Shown: positions 1 to 8,339, numbered from the stretch's first letter. The stretch is 64,000 nt of DNA from Actinoallomurus liliacearum (GCF_039542035.1 NZ_BAABHJ010000005.1:62001-126000); one strand, 5' to 3'. The notes: generated by a model from the letters alone, not told the origin. Made by a program: numbers and translations.

Positions 1-317
1 ACGCCGAGGACTGGGAGCCGTGGCTCGACGCGTTCTCCCTCGCCTGCGTCGAGCTCGTCCTGTCGGAGTCGTTGCACGCCGCCGAGGAGCTCGCCGACTA
101 CCGCGAGGCCGACGAGGACGACCTCGAGGCGCTCGAGCGCTACGCCCGCCTTCCCCTCCCGGAGTACCCGTCGGGGCAACTGCCCGGCACGCGCTGGTTC
201 GCGGGCCTGGACGTGCTCGTACGGGAGGACGAGCGGTCCTGGATCACGATCCGCGCCCGTTCGGAGGAGGCCCTCGTCAACGCCTGCGAGGACTTCGGCG
301 ACGGCTGGCTCGCCTGA
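1..317 (+). CDS. Hypothetical protein, 5' end outside the window
   Basis: The reading frame is open from base 3 to a TGA at 315-317, so the N-terminus lies upstream of the window. The visible 104 residues are acidic (an EADEDDLEALE stretch) and end in CEDFGDGWLA. An internal TTG at 72 could be mistaken for a start, but upstream codons read as ordinary protein (EDWEPWLDAF). I recognise no family. A strong hairpin follows directly, so this is the end of its transcription unit. Confidence 0.6.
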   Translation, partial: AEDWEPWLDAFSLACVELVLSESLHAAEELADYREADEDDLEALERYARLPLPEYPSGQLPGTRWFAGLDVLVREDERSWITIRARSEEALVNACEDFGDGWLA

Positions 318-325
318 GACGCCTA

Positions 326-352
326 CGCCCCCGGCCGGACCGGCCGGGGGCG
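326..352. terminator. Bidirectional hairpin terminator
   Basis: A perfect 12-bp stem (CGCCCCCGGCCG and its complement) with a 3-nt loop lies between two convergent genes ending at 317 and 367. No T-tract, as is common for terminators in high-GC actinomycetes. Confidence 0.7.
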
Positions 353-366
353 CGGGCGTGGTGGCG

Positions 367-2061
367 TCAGGCCGGTGCGGCCTCCGCGCGGGCCGTCTTC
401 GGGAGCAGGAACCCGAGTCCGAACGCCAGCACGATCAGCCCGATGGTGACCAGCGCGGTGGTCTTCGCGGCGTCGAGCGAGTCCCGCCGGTGGGTGTCCA
501 GACCGGCCGTCGTGAGGGCCTTGACGACCGCGGGTGACGCGGGCCCGGCGGCGCGGCAGCTCGCCGGGACGACGTCCGGGTCCTTCTCGGCCTCCCGGTC
601 CTGGACGCACGCCCGGACACCGGCGACGATCCCGGCCTGGGCCGGGCCGGGCACGCCGGCGCGGGTCAGCTCGACGCGGAGCCGGGGCGCGGCCGTCGCG
701 TCGAAGTTGTGGTGCGCCTGCGCGCCGAGGAGCCCGAAGAACACCGTGCCGATCACCGCGACGCCGAGCGACATGCCGAGCTGCTGGATCGCCTGCAGGG
801 TGCTGGACGCCGAGCCGACCTCGTGGTCGGTGACCTCGCCGAGGATGATGTCGAACATCGGCACGAAGATCATGCCCATCCCGGCCCCGCCGATCAGCAG
901 CGGGACGGCGAAGTCGAGGCTGGTGAGGCCGGGCCCGGCGTACTCGAAGACGGCATAGAGGACGGCGAGCCCCGCGCCCATGCCGGTCAGCCCGATGTGC
1001 AGGAGCCGGCGCCCCAGCTTGACCATCAGCATGCCGCTGATCGCCGACCCGATCATCGCGCCGAACGCCCAGGGCGCCGTCGTGAGGCCGGCGCGCAGCG
1101 GGCTGTACCCGAGCCCGACCTGCATGAATACGCCCAGCGTGAGCATCGTGCCGCCCATCGCGCAGGTGAAGGCGATCGCGAACAGCACCCCGGAGGCGTA
1201 CGAGCGGCGGGCGAACACCCCGGTCTCGATCAGCGGCGTCGCTCCGGCCCGCTTGCGGCGAACCTGGTACGCGGCGAACAGCGCGAGCACCGGGACGGAG
1301 GCGACGAGGAGCGCCTCGCTCCAGACCGGCCAGCCCAGCTCACGCCCCTGGACCAGCGGGAAGATCAGCATGAAGATGCCGGACGCGGCCAGCGCGACAC
1401 CGGGCAGGTCGAGCCGCGCCGAGCGCACGGCGGGCGGCGTGGCCGGCAGGAACCTCGCCGCGACGGTCAGCGCGAACGCGCCGATCGGCACGTTGACCAG
1501 GAAGATCATTCGCCAGCCGGTGCCGAACAGGTCGGCGTGGATGAGCGTTCCGCCGATGACCGGGCCGAGCACCGCCGACAGGCCCATGACCGGGCCGAAC
1601 GCGGTCCACGCCTTCTTCATCTCCGCGGGCGGGAACAGGTCGCGGATCAACCCGAACCCCTGCGGCAGCATCACCGCCCCGAACGCGCCCTGCAGCACCC
1701 GCGAGACGATCAGCATGGTCGGGGAGACGGCGGTCGCGCAGGCCACCGACGCGACCGTGAAGCCCGCGACGCCGACCAGCAGCATCCGTTTGCGGCCGAA
1801 CATGTCGCCGAGCCGCCCGCCGATCAGCAGCATCACGGCGAGCGCCATGGTGTAACCGGCCGCCATCCACTGCAGCGTCGCGTACGAGCCGCCGAGGCTC
1901 GTCCGGATCGCCGGCGCCGCCGTGTTGATCACCGTGCTGTCCAGCAGGTCCATCACGCTCGAGGCCAGGACGGCCGAGAAGGCGAGCCATCGCCACCGGT
2001 ACGGCGCGGCGGTCCGCTCCTCGGCCGAGACGGGGGATTCGAGAATTTCGGTCAAGACCAT
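367..2061 (-). CDS. MFS multidrug exporter, DHA2 (EmrB/QacA) type
   Basis: A 564-residue, strongly hydrophobic protein of the length and pattern of 14-helix DHA2 proton antiporters. The motif between helices 2 and 3 is GGRLGDMFGRKR (around residue 80), and motif C-like glycines occur in GPVIGGTL. A long extracytoplasmic loop before the last helix (residues about 470-530) carries two cysteines (ACVQDRE and ASCRAAG), typical of this subfamily. It probably exports a drug or toxic metabolite from the membrane. It is divergent from the WYL regulator at 2144, which likely controls it. The annotated ATG touches its ribosome site (AGGAG then ATG, no spacer); a TTG two codons later would have ideal 6-nt spacing, so initiation may be at codon 3. 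Confidence 0.85.
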   Translation of the reverse strand: MVLTEILESPVSAEERTAAPYRWRWLAFSAVLASSVMDLLDSTVINTAAPAIRTSLGGSYATLQWMAAGYTMALAVMLLIGGRLGDMFGRKRMLLVGVAGFTVASVACATAVSPTMLIVSRVLQGAFGAVMLPQGFGLIRDLFPPAEMKKAWTAFGPVMGLSAVLGPVIGGTLIHADLFGTGWRMIFLVNVPIGAFALTVAARFLPATPPAVRSARLDLPGVALAASGIFMLIFPLVQGRELGWPVWSEALLVASVPVLALFAAYQVRRKRAGATPLIETGVFARRSYASGVLFAIAFTCAMGGTMLTLGVFMQVGLGYSPLRAGLTTAPWAFGAMIGSAISGMLMVKLGRRLLHIGLTGMGAGLAVLYAVFEYAGPGLTSLDFAVPLLIGGAGMGMIFVPMFDIILGEVTDHEVGSASSTLQAIQQLGMSLGVAVIGTVFFGLLGAQAHHNFDATAAPRLRVELTRAGVPGPAQAGIVAGVRACVQDREAEKDPDVVPASCRAAGPASPAVVKALTTAGLDTHRRDSLDAAKTTALVTIGLIVLAFGLGFLLPKTARAEAAPA

Positions 2062-2143
2062 CTCCTGTGAACGAGGTCGATGGACACGACGTTAGGCTCG
2101 ATAGCGGCCACTTCCTGACCTCAATGACCGGGACCCTGGAGAC

Positions 2144-3127
2144 ATGGCGAACACCAGCTCACGCACGCTCCGGCTGCTGTCCCTCCTGCAGACCCACCGG
2201 TACTGGCCCGGCCCCGAGCTCTCCGATCGCCTCGGCGTCTCCGCCCGTACGCTTCGCCGCGACATCGACCGGCTCCGCGAGCTGGGCTATCCGGTCGTCG
2301 CGCACCGCGGCGTGGACGGCGGCTACCAACTCGCGCCCGGCGCCGCGCTGCCTCCGCTCGTCGTCGATGACGAAGAGGCAATCGCCCTCGCCATCGGCCT
2401 GCGGATGGCCGCGCAGGGTGCCGTCGCCGGGATCGAGGAGTCGGCCGTACGGGCGCTGACCAAGGTCATCCAGGTCATGCCGCCCCGCCTGCGCCGCCGC
2501 ATCGACGCGCTTCGTACGGTCACCGTCCCCGCCGCCTGGGGCGCCGGCCCGACCATCGACGCCGACGCGCTGACCGCCGTCGCCCAGGCCTGCCGCGACG
2601 AGGAACGCCTGCGGTTCTCCTACCGGGCGCGGGACGGCGAGTTGACCGCCCGTCACGTCGAGCCGCACCGGCTCGTCTCCCTCGGCCGCCGCTGGTACCT
2701 CGTCGCGTACGACCTGACCCGCCACGACTGGCGCAGCTTCCGGCTCGACCGCCTGGCCGACCCGGGCAGCACCGGCGAGCGGTTTCGCCCCCGTGACCTG
2801 CCCGCCGAGGACGCCGCCGACTTCGTACGGGCGGCCATCAGCAGCATGCCGGCGGCGTACGACGTGGAGGTGCTCGTGCACGCCCCGGCGGCGAAGGTCC
2901 GCGCCGTCGTCTCGCGCTGGGGCACGGTCGAGGAGCTCGGCGAGGACCGCTGCCGGCTGCTGATGACCGTCGACGGACTGGAGTGGCCGGCGATGCTGAT
3001 CGGCGCGGTCGGCGCCGACTTCGAGATCGTCGGCCCATCCGAGCTCACCGACTTCGTCCGCGAGTGGGGCACCCGCTTCCTCCGCGTCACCGCCGCCGAC
3101 GACCGCCGAGGATCTCGTACGTCATAG
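2144..3127 (+). CDS. WYL-domain transcriptional regulator (YafY/PafC type)
   Basis: A 327-residue protein. An N-terminal winged helix of the DeoR/HTH_11 type (residues 6-60, with LSDRLGVSARTLRRDIDRL) is followed by the GGYQLAPG wing and a C-terminal WYL domain (residues about 150-230, containing RWYLVAYD in place of the W-Y-L signature) and the WCX extension. Proteins of this type bind DNA and sense a ligand through the WYL domain. The ATG at 2144 follows GGAG. Divergent from the DHA2 exporter with an 82-bp gap, so local control of that exporter is the simplest reading. Confidence 0.85.
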   Translation: MANTSSRTLRLLSLLQTHRYWPGPELSDRLGVSARTLRRDIDRLRELGYPVVAHRGVDGGYQLAPGAALPPLVVDDEEAIALAIGLRMAAQGAVAGIEESAVRALTKVIQVMPPRLRRRIDALRTVTVPAAWGAGPTIDADALTAVAQACRDEERLRFSYRARDGELTARHVEPHRLVSLGRRWYLVAYDLTRHDWRSFRLDRLADPGSTGERFRPRDLPAEDAADFVRAAISSMPAAYDVEVLVHAPAAKVRAVVSRWGTVEELGEDRCRLLMTVDGLEWPAMLIGAVGADFEIVGPSELTDFVREWGTRFLRVTAADDRRGSRTS

Positions 3128-3254
3128 CGACGGAGACCCTCGGCAGAAGGTCCCGGGCGGTCTGGTTCGGTGGCCGACGGGCCGACTCTCCGAACAGTGA
3201 GCGGTTGTGAACGGCAAGAGCCGATCACATGGTGTTGTCACAGAGGAGAGTCCC

Positions 3255-3563
3255 ATGAACCCCACCACGCGTGCCCAGGCCCTGCTGGCGATGAACCGCT
3301 GCTCGGCGGCTGCCGTGGACTTCGGTCTCGCCATCGCGGACGTCGCCTTCCGCGTCACCATGGTCGGCGCCGGCATCGTGGGCCTCATCGCCGGCATCAT
3401 GGTCCTCGTCGGCCCCATGGACATCGTCGTCGGCAACGTGCAGATCATCGTCGGCCACGTGCACAGCCCCCGCATCACCGCGATCGTCGGCTTCGGCTGG
3501 GCGCTCATCGTGCTGCACGGCATCGTCGCCGACCGTCGTCACCGATCCGCGTCAAGGGCGTAA
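3255..3563 (+). CDS. Small membrane protein, unknown function
   Basis: A 102-residue protein with two or three predicted membrane segments (an AFRVTMVGAGIVGLIAGIMV segment, a hydrophobic VVGNVQIIVG stretch, and FGWALIVLHGIVA). The ATG at 3255 is preceded by AGAGGAG with good spacing; a longer in-frame start at 3207 lacks a ribosome site. It has no visible catalytic motif and I do not recognise a family. It stands alone, followed by a terminator-like hairpin. Confidence 0.65.
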   Translation: MNPTTRAQALLAMNRCSAAAVDFGLAIADVAFRVTMVGAGIVGLIAGIMVLVGPMDIVVGNVQIIVGHVHSPRITAIVGFGWALIVLHGIVADRRHRSASRA

Positions 3564-3589
3564 GAGCGCCCCTGGCGTCCCCCGAATCG

Positions 3590-3619
3590 GAAGTGGCTTC
3601 TCGTGTGAGGGGCCGCTTC
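3590..3619 (+). terminator. Hairpin followed by T-rich run
   Basis: GAAGTGGC at 3590-3597 pairs (one G-T wobble) with GCCGCTTC at 3612-3619 and is followed by TGCTTTT, a fairly classical intrinsic terminator for the small membrane gene. Confidence 0.5.
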
Positions 3620-3711
3620 TGCTTTTCCGCGTGGGCGTCGGCCCGGAGGCGCTCGTCGACTCCAGGCGCCGGTACCGCCCGGTTGCGGGGGCACCGGCAC
3701 CTGAGGTCAGG

Positions 3712-4848
3712 TCAGTTGACCGGGTTCGGGGTCCAGTTCGACGGGTCGAGGCCCTTGACCGTCAGGTGGTGGAACAGGCCGGTGACTCCGCCGGTCTTGT
3801 TGAGCTTCGCCAGGACCGTGCCGGACGCGTTGATCTGGACGTTGAATCCGTTCACCCCGTAGACGTACACGAGGCTCGGCGTCACGTAGGCGGGGTGCCC
3901 GTCCAGCTTCGTGTTGGGGCGAGGACGCCCCGGGATGGGCCTGCCGGGCCCAGCGGCGACGCCGGTGCCGATCGTGCCGTCCGACTTGGTGACGCCGATG
4001 AGGAGATTGGACGACGGGCCGTCGACGATGAAGTCCAACGTGGCGCCGACCTCACCGTACGCGCCGTTGTTCAGCACCGTGCGGTTCGGCGTCAGCCCGC
4101 CGGGCACGCCGCCGACGTGCAGGGGCATCGCGATCGGCCGGGTGCCGCCGAATTTCGCGGACTCGGCGATCCTGTGCGCCGTCTTCGTCAGCTCGGCGCT
4201 GTTCCCCGGCAGCCCATTGCCCTCGAGCTCGGCCCAGCGGTTCGGGGCCTGCTGCCAGCGCAGGCTGAACTGCGACTGCCCGGACGGGTTCGGTTTGAAG
4301 ATCCAGTACGCGGAGTGGCCGTTGACGGAGGCGGCGGGGATCCGCTTGGCCGGGACGCCTCCGGGGAGGTACCCCAGGAACGGCTCTTTGCCGCGCCCGT
4401 AGGCGGTGAGGGTCACGGTGCCCCCGCTCTTCCCCTTCTGCTGCGCGGTGACCTGGAAGAAGTCCTCGTGCTGGTGGTCGGCCACGTAGCCGTTCGCGTG
4501 CAGGCCAGCGGGCAGCCAGCCGAAGGTCGCGCGCTCCACCAGCGGGTTGTCGTACCTGGCCGACACCGCGGCGGGAGAGCCCTGCACCGTCACAGGGGAG
4601 CCGCCCACCTGTGTGGCCACGACCGCACCGGCGGCGGCGGTGGCCAGTCCACCGGCGAGCAGCACGCCCCACGCGCGCCCGAAGCGCCGGCCCGCCCGTA
4701 CGGGGCGCGGTGCCTCGGACGAGCCGTCGATCATCGCGTGGAGCCGCTTCCGGCCGGTGTCCAGCCGCTGCTGCGAGGGGATCGGGGCGTCGGTGCGCAT
4801 CGTGCGCATCAGGTCGAGTTCGTTCACGGTCGGTGCCTCAGCCTTCAT
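3712..4848 (-). CDS. CU044_5270-type membrane-anchored protein, partner of an ECF sigma factor
   Basis: A 378-residue protein: about 65 cytoplasmic residues, one membrane segment (AWGVLLAGGLATAAAGAVVA, residues about 60-80), and a long extracellular part. This architecture and the N-terminal MRTMRTDAPIPS region match actinobacterial proteins annotated as CU044_5270 family, encoded after ECF sigma factors and presumed to act as anti-sigma or accessory proteins. That role is inferred. The ATG overlaps the end of the sigma gene by 11 nt, so the two are co-translated. Confidence 0.75.
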   Translation of the reverse strand: MKAEAPTVNELDLMRTMRTDAPIPSQQRLDTGRKRLHAMIDGSSEAPRPVRAGRRFGRAWGVLLAGGLATAAAGAVVATQVGGSPVTVQGSPAAVSARYDNPLVERATFGWLPAGLHANGYVADHQHEDFFQVTAQQKGKSGGTVTLTAYGRGKEPFLGYLPGGVPAKRIPAASVNGHSAYWIFKPNPSGQSQFSLRWQQAPNRWAELEGNGLPGNSAELTKTAHRIAESAKFGGTRPIAMPLHVGGVPGGLTPNRTVLNNGAYGEVGATLDFIVDGPSSNLLIGVTKSDGTIGTGVAAGPGRPIPGRPRPNTKLDGHPAYVTPSLVYVYGVNGFNVQINASGTVLAKLNKTGGVTGLFHHLTVKGLDPSNWTPNPVN

Positions 4849-5434
4849 CCGAAACGAGCATGGGGTTTCCGTCGCCGAGCGCGGCGCGGATCTTCTTTCG
4901 AGCCCGATGCAGCCGGGATCGCACCGTCCCCACGGAGACGCCCAGCGCCTGGGCCGTCTCCTCGTAGGACAGGTCGGCCCAGGCGATCAGCAGCAGAACC
5001 TCTCGATGGGCTCGGCTGAGACCGGCCAGGGCCGTCGCGAGCGACTGGTGCATCCCGGTCGCCATGACCCGGTCGTCGGCGTTGTCCAGCTGACCGCCGT
5101 ACGTCTGCACCACGGGGTCCGCACCGCTGCGGGCGAACGCCCGCAGCATCCGCGTCTCCTTGCGGTGGTACTGGGCCATCACATTGGCGGCGATCCCGTA
5201 CAGCCACGGTCTGGCGTCCGGCCGTCCGAGGTCGTAATGTCGGCGTTTCTCGAACGCCCGGTAGAACGTCTCGGCGGTGACGTCGTCCGCCATGTCGTCG
5301 CCCAGCCGCCGGGCGACGTACCGGCTGATGTGGGGGGCGTGCCGCTCGTAGAGCGCGGCGAAGGCCCCGGGCTCTTGCCAAGACTGCTCGATCGCAGCGG
5401 CGTCGCCCACGCCCTGTCGGGTCGTCACAGTCAT
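4838..5434 (-). CDS. ECF RNA polymerase sigma factor
   Basis: A 198-residue group 4 sigma factor. Region 2 covers residues about 25-95 (YERHAPHISRYVARRLGDDMADDVTAETFYRAF, with the PWLYGIAANV core-binding helix) and region 4 about 125-180 (LSRAHREVLLLIAWADLSYEETAQALGVSVGTVRSRLHRARKKIR). It directs RNA polymerase to stress-type promoters with GGAAC-like -35 elements. The ATG at 5432-5434 follows AGGAG; an open frame continues upstream but is not protein-like. Co-transcribed with the CU044_5270 partner and divergent from a second ECF factor 147 bp away. Confidence 0.9.
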   Translation of the reverse strand: MTVTTRQGVGDAAAIEQSWQEPGAFAALYERHAPHISRYVARRLGDDMADDVTAETFYRAFEKRRHYDLGRPDARPWLYGIAANVMAQYHRKETRMLRAFARSGADPVVQTYGGQLDNADDRVMATGMHQSLATALAGLSRAHREVLLLIAWADLSYEETAQALGVSVGTVRSRLHRARKKIRAALGDGNPMLVSDEG

Positions 5435-5507
5435 ACGGCTCCTGTCTCTTGTAGCCGGTGCTCCGGCCGTGCGCGGAGTGCGCTTCACCCGCGTTTCCCC
5501 GAACTCA

Positions 5508-5520
5508 GGAACCGGGTTCC
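5508..5520. promoter_or_regulatory. GGAACC inverted repeat between divergent sigma genes
   Basis: GGAACC and GGTTCC flank a single G, giving a GGAACC -35-like hexamer on each strand inside the 147-bp spacer. ECF -35 elements commonly contain GGAAC. I see no convincing -10 at the expected distance on either side, so this may be a regulator site or chance. Confidence 0.3.
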
Positions 5521-5581
5521 GTCGGTAACGCCGCACGGCCGACGGTCCAAGAGCGGGTGAACTTCCGAAAGGAGACAGCGC

Positions 5582-6154
5582 ATGGCCGAACCCGAGACCG
5601 GCCTCTCCCACATCAGACACGATCCCGAAGCGTTCGAGGCGTTCTACCGGCGCCACGTCGAGACGGTGAACAGGTTCGTGGCGCGGAGAGTGGACGACCC
5701 GCACACCGCCGCGGACCTGACCGCCGAGGTGTTCATGGCCGTGATCGACTCCGCGCACACCTACCGGCCGAGTCGCGGCAATGAGATCGCCTGGCTCTTC
5801 GGCGTCGCGCGGAACGTCCTGGCCGCCGACCGGCGCCGGGCGGGCCGGGAACAACGCGCCAATGGGCGGATCGCGGGGCGGCGGTTGCTCGACTCGGACG
5901 ACATCGACCGGCTGGTGGAGCGCATCGACGCCGAGAGCGCCGGGCGCCGTACGTACGAGGCCCTCGCCGATCTGCCGGGCGGGGTCCGGGCACTGCTGGA
6001 ACTGATCGCCGTCGACGGGCTGACGGTCACCGAGGCGGCCGCCGCGCTCGGCATCCGCCCGGTCACCGCCCGAGTCCGGTTGCACCGGGCCCGCAAAGTC
6101 CTGAGAGACGCCGTCTCCGCCCAGAGTCCCGCCATGGCGTACGCAGAGGAGTGA
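5582..6154 (+). CDS. ECF RNA polymerase sigma factor
   Basis: A 190-residue ECF sigma factor with region 2 at residues 17-85 (FYRRHVETVNRFVARRV and EIAWLFGVARNVLAADRRRAGRE) and region 4 at 125-180 (DLPGGVRALLELIAVDGLTVTEAAAALGI). Start ATG 5582 is preceded by AAGGAG. It is followed without a gap by a gene for a single-span membrane protein, the usual arrangement for an ECF factor and its surface partner. Only distantly similar to the divergent ECF factor at 4838, so a recent duplication is unlikely. Confidence 0.9.
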   Translation: MAEPETGLSHIRHDPEAFEAFYRRHVETVNRFVARRVDDPHTAADLTAEVFMAVIDSAHTYRPSRGNEIAWLFGVARNVLAADRRRAGREQRANGRIAGRRLLDSDDIDRLVERIDAESAGRRTYEALADLPGGVRALLELIAVDGLTVTEAAAALGIRPVTARVRLHRARKVLRDAVSAQSPAMAYAEE

Positions 6155-6159
6155 TCACC

Positions 6160-6798
6160 GTGCAGACCTTCGAAGATCGGCTCCTCGCGGAGCTCAAGCA
6201 CGTCGTGGCGGCCAACCGGCCGACAGAGGAGTCCCGGCGCCGGCCGCGGCGACGGGCGGGACGCCGCCTCGTCCTGGCGGCCGGAGCCGTCGCCGTCGCG
6301 GCCGGGACGGTGATCGCGGTACCCGCCCTCACCGAGGACAAGAGCGCGCGGGCGAACGCCGTCGAGCGCGTCCCGGACGGCTCCATCGTGGTCCGCCTGG
6401 TGGAGTTCACCCATCCCGAACGGGTCGAACAGAAGCTGCGCGCCTTCGGCGTCACGGCGAAGGTGGACTTCCTGCCCTTCGGAACCCAGTGCAAGGGGCG
6501 TGAGTTCGACGGCGACTTCTGGATGTCGGACAAGCCGGACACCGGGGTCTTCGGGGACGATCCCGGCGTCGACCCGCATGCCGACGAGGACATGAGGGGA
6601 GAGGTGGGCACGCGCATCTACCCGGACAAGCTGAAGCCGGGGGAGATGGTGGTCCTCGACGTCTGGTTCCAGAACACGAAGGACCCCACATCGGCGAGCG
6701 TCCTCGTCCCCATGGTGAAGAAGGCCGGGACGGTACCCGCCTGCGTCCGGGTGCCGGGCGGCCCTCATTCGGGCCCGGACGGGGGCGTCGGGGGCTGA
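6160..6798 (+). CDS. Single-span membrane protein coupled to ECF sigma factor
   Basis: A 212-residue protein: about 35 Arg-rich cytoplasmic residues, one membrane segment (LVLAAGAVAVAAGTVIAVPAL, residues about 37-57) and an extracellular domain with two cysteines (around residues 107 and 193) that may form a disulfide. Two starts are possible: GTG 6151, overlapping the sigma stop codon as GTGA, or GTG 6160, which has GAGGAG 8 nt upstream and is preferred here. Position suggests an anti-sigma or sensing role; no zinc-binding ZAS motif is visible, so this is inference. Confidence 0.65.
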   Translation: MQTFEDRLLAELKHVVAANRPTEESRRRPRRRAGRRLVLAAGAVAVAAGTVIAVPALTEDKSARANAVERVPDGSIVVRLVEFTHPERVEQKLRAFGVTAKVDFLPFGTQCKGREFDGDFWMSDKPDTGVFGDDPGVDPHADEDMRGEVGTRIYPDKLKPGEMVVLDVWFQNTKDPTSASVLVPMVKKAGTVPACVRVPGGPHSGPDGGVGG

Positions 6799-6808
6799 CC
6801 TCGGGGCG

Positions 6809-6842
6809 GCCGCCTCCGAACGGCGACCCGTTCGGAGGCGGC
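6809..6842. terminator. Bidirectional hairpin terminator
   Basis: A perfect 14-bp stem (GCCGCCTCCGAACG and its complement) with a 6-nt loop sits between convergent genes ending at 6798 and 6849. Confidence 0.75.
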
Positions 6843-6848
6843 GCCTGC

Positions 6849-7256
6849 TCAGGAGGTACGGCCCGCCCCGATCTGCCGCTGCAGCCGGTTCACATCGACC
6901 ACCGCCCAGATCTCGTTGATCCGGTCACCCTCGAAGCCGAAGATCACATTGCCGGTGGTCTCGATCCTCCGGCCGGTCGGCGCGTTCCCGAAGAAGTCGC
7001 CGTCGTGGGTGCCGGTCAGCGTCCAGCGCACGGCGGCCCGGTCGCCCTCGCTGATCACGTCCTCGACCTGGTAGTGCAGGTCGGAGAACCCGGCGCGCAT
7101 GAACGTGTCCACCCGCCGTACGGCCGCCGGGCCGCGCGGCGCGTCCGGGTCGTGGGTGGTCATGTCCGGCGTGATGAGCTCATCGGCCAGTTCCGGCCGC
7201 CGCTGGTTGAGCATGTCCTCGTAGAATCGGTGAACGATCTCGGCCTTCGATGTCAT
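6849..7256 (-). CDS. SnoaL-like/NTF2-fold protein (ester cyclase type)
   Basis: A 135-residue protein of the SnoaL-like polyketide cyclase family in the NTF2 fold: N-terminal helix IVHRFYEDMLNQRRPELADELI, the conserved TTHDPDAPRGPAAVRR segment, and WTLTGTHDGDFFGNAPTGRRIETTGNVIFGFEGDRI. Such proteins are small cytoplasmic enzymes or ligand binders; no substrate can be named. Start ATG 7254-7256 follows AGGGAG; the longer open frame upstream is non-coding. Divergent from the ECF41 sigma gene and preceded by a TGTCACA-N16-TGTC promoter, so it is a likely direct target of that sigma factor. Confidence 0.8.
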   Translation of the reverse strand: MTSKAEIVHRFYEDMLNQRRPELADELITPDMTTHDPDAPRGPAAVRRVDTFMRAGFSDLHYQVEDVISEGDRAAVRWTLTGTHDGDFFGNAPTGRRIETTGNVIFGFEGDRINEIWAVVDVNRLQRQIGAGRTS

Positions 7257-7299
7257 CTCGCTCCCTCTGGTCGGTCCGCTGGGTGTCGGCGCCAGTGGA

Positions 7300-7326
7300 G
7301 ACAAGACAGAGGGGCGTTCTGTGACA
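7300..7326 (-). promoter_or_regulatory. Candidate ECF41-type promoter for the SnoaL-like gene
   Basis: On the minus strand TGTCACA (7320-7326) is followed after exactly 16 nt by TGTC (7300-7303). The published ECF41 consensus is TGTCACA, 16 nt, CGTC, so there is one mismatch. Transcription would start near 7290, leaving a 5' leader of about 35 nt. The -35 overlaps the GTG start of the sigma gene itself. Confidence 0.6.
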
Positions 7327-8208
7327 ACGATCGGGGATGTCTTCGACGGCGAGCGCGGCCGGCTGTTCGGGCTCGCGTACCGGCTGCTGGGCTCGGCGGC
7401 CGACGCGGAGGACGTCGTCCAGGAGGCGTTCCTGCGCTGGCACGCCGCCGACCAGCGGGCGATCGAGACGCCCGGCACCTGGCTGACCAAGGTCGTCACC
7501 AACCTCTGCCTCAACCACCTGACCTCGGCCCGCGTCCGGCGCGAACGAACGGGGCCCTGGCTGCCGGAACCGGTGCTGACGGGGCACGGCGCCCTCGGAC
7601 CGCTGGAAACGGCCGAACAGCGTGAGTCCGTGTCACTCGCGTTGCTCGTCCTCCTCGAACGCCTGACCCCGGTCGAACGCGCCGTCTTCGTCCTGCGCGA
7701 GGCGTTCGGCTACCCGTACGAGGACATCGCCGCTGTCGTGTCGACGTCCGAGGGGAACTGCCGCCAGCTCCACAGCCGCGCCCGCCGCCGGATCGGGGAC
7801 GGGCGTACCCGCTTCGCCGCCCCGGATGAGCAGGCGCGACGCCTCGCCGAGCGGTTCCTCGCCGCGGCCCGGGCCGGTGACCTGGTGGCGCTGGAGGAGC
7901 TGCTGGCGGCCGACGTCACCGCGTGGGTGGACGCCGGCCCGTCTTCCCGGCGCACGGTACGCGGCCGGGAGGAGGTCGGCCGGCTGGCCGGAACGGCGCT
8001 CGCCCGCTTCGCGCCACGGACGCTCATCGCCGAGGCCAACGCCGCTCCCGCCCTGCTCTTCGTACGGGCCGGCGCCCTGCTGGGCGTCACCGTCCTGGAC
8101 ATCGACGAGGCCCGCATCCGGAACCTCCACACGGTGACCGACCCCCGCAAGCTCGCACTTGTGCAGCGCCGCCTCCTCCCCGCGCCCGCTGATCAAGCGC
8201 GGCCCTGA
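7321..8208 (+). CDS. sigJ: ECF41-type sigma factor with C-terminal SnoaL-like domain (SigJ-like)
   Basis: A 295-residue ECF sigma factor, longer than usual because a SnoaL-like domain (residues about 175-290) is fused behind region 4. Region 2 (FGLAYRLLGSAADAEDVVQEAFLRW) and region 4 (LTPVERAVFVLREAFGYPYEDIAAVV) are intact. ECF41 hallmarks are present: the linker signature WLPEP at residue 80 and a C-terminal DPRKL resembling NPDKL, while the usual DGGGK motif is replaced by DAGPSS. In this group the fused domain acts in place of an anti-sigma factor. Start is GTG 7321; ribosome site is only GAGGGG. The divergent SnoaL gene is a probable target. Confidence 0.85.
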   Translation: MTTIGDVFDGERGRLFGLAYRLLGSAADAEDVVQEAFLRWHAADQRAIETPGTWLTKVVTNLCLNHLTSARVRRERTGPWLPEPVLTGHGALGPLETAEQRESVSLALLVLLERLTPVERAVFVLREAFGYPYEDIAAVVSTSEGNCRQLHSRARRRIGDGRTRFAAPDEQARRLAERFLAAARAGDLVALEELLAADVTAWVDAGPSSRRTVRGREEVGRLAGTALARFAPRTLIAEANAAPALLFVRAGALLGVTVLDIDEARIRNLHTVTDPRKLALVQRRLLPAPADQARP

Positions 8209-8339
8209 CCGAAGGCTCGGCAAAGGCCGGAATCGGGTGTCGAGCTCATCCGGACAGATGGCGATTGTTCGAGCGTCCTGGCGTCCACTGACCGAGCCTT
8301 CCGCACGCCCGGACGGCGGCAAGGTGCGATGATCCGCTC

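Noticed and set aside
709..2070. 453-codon plus-strand open frame
   Set aside because: It lies exactly antisense to the DHA2 exporter gene, is dominated by Arg/Asp/Glu/Gly, and reflects high-GC codon bias on the opposite strand.
3236..3242. TGTCACA resembling an ECF41 -35 element
   Set aside because: It lies 12 bp from the ATG of the small membrane gene and no CGTC-like -10 follows at 16 nt.
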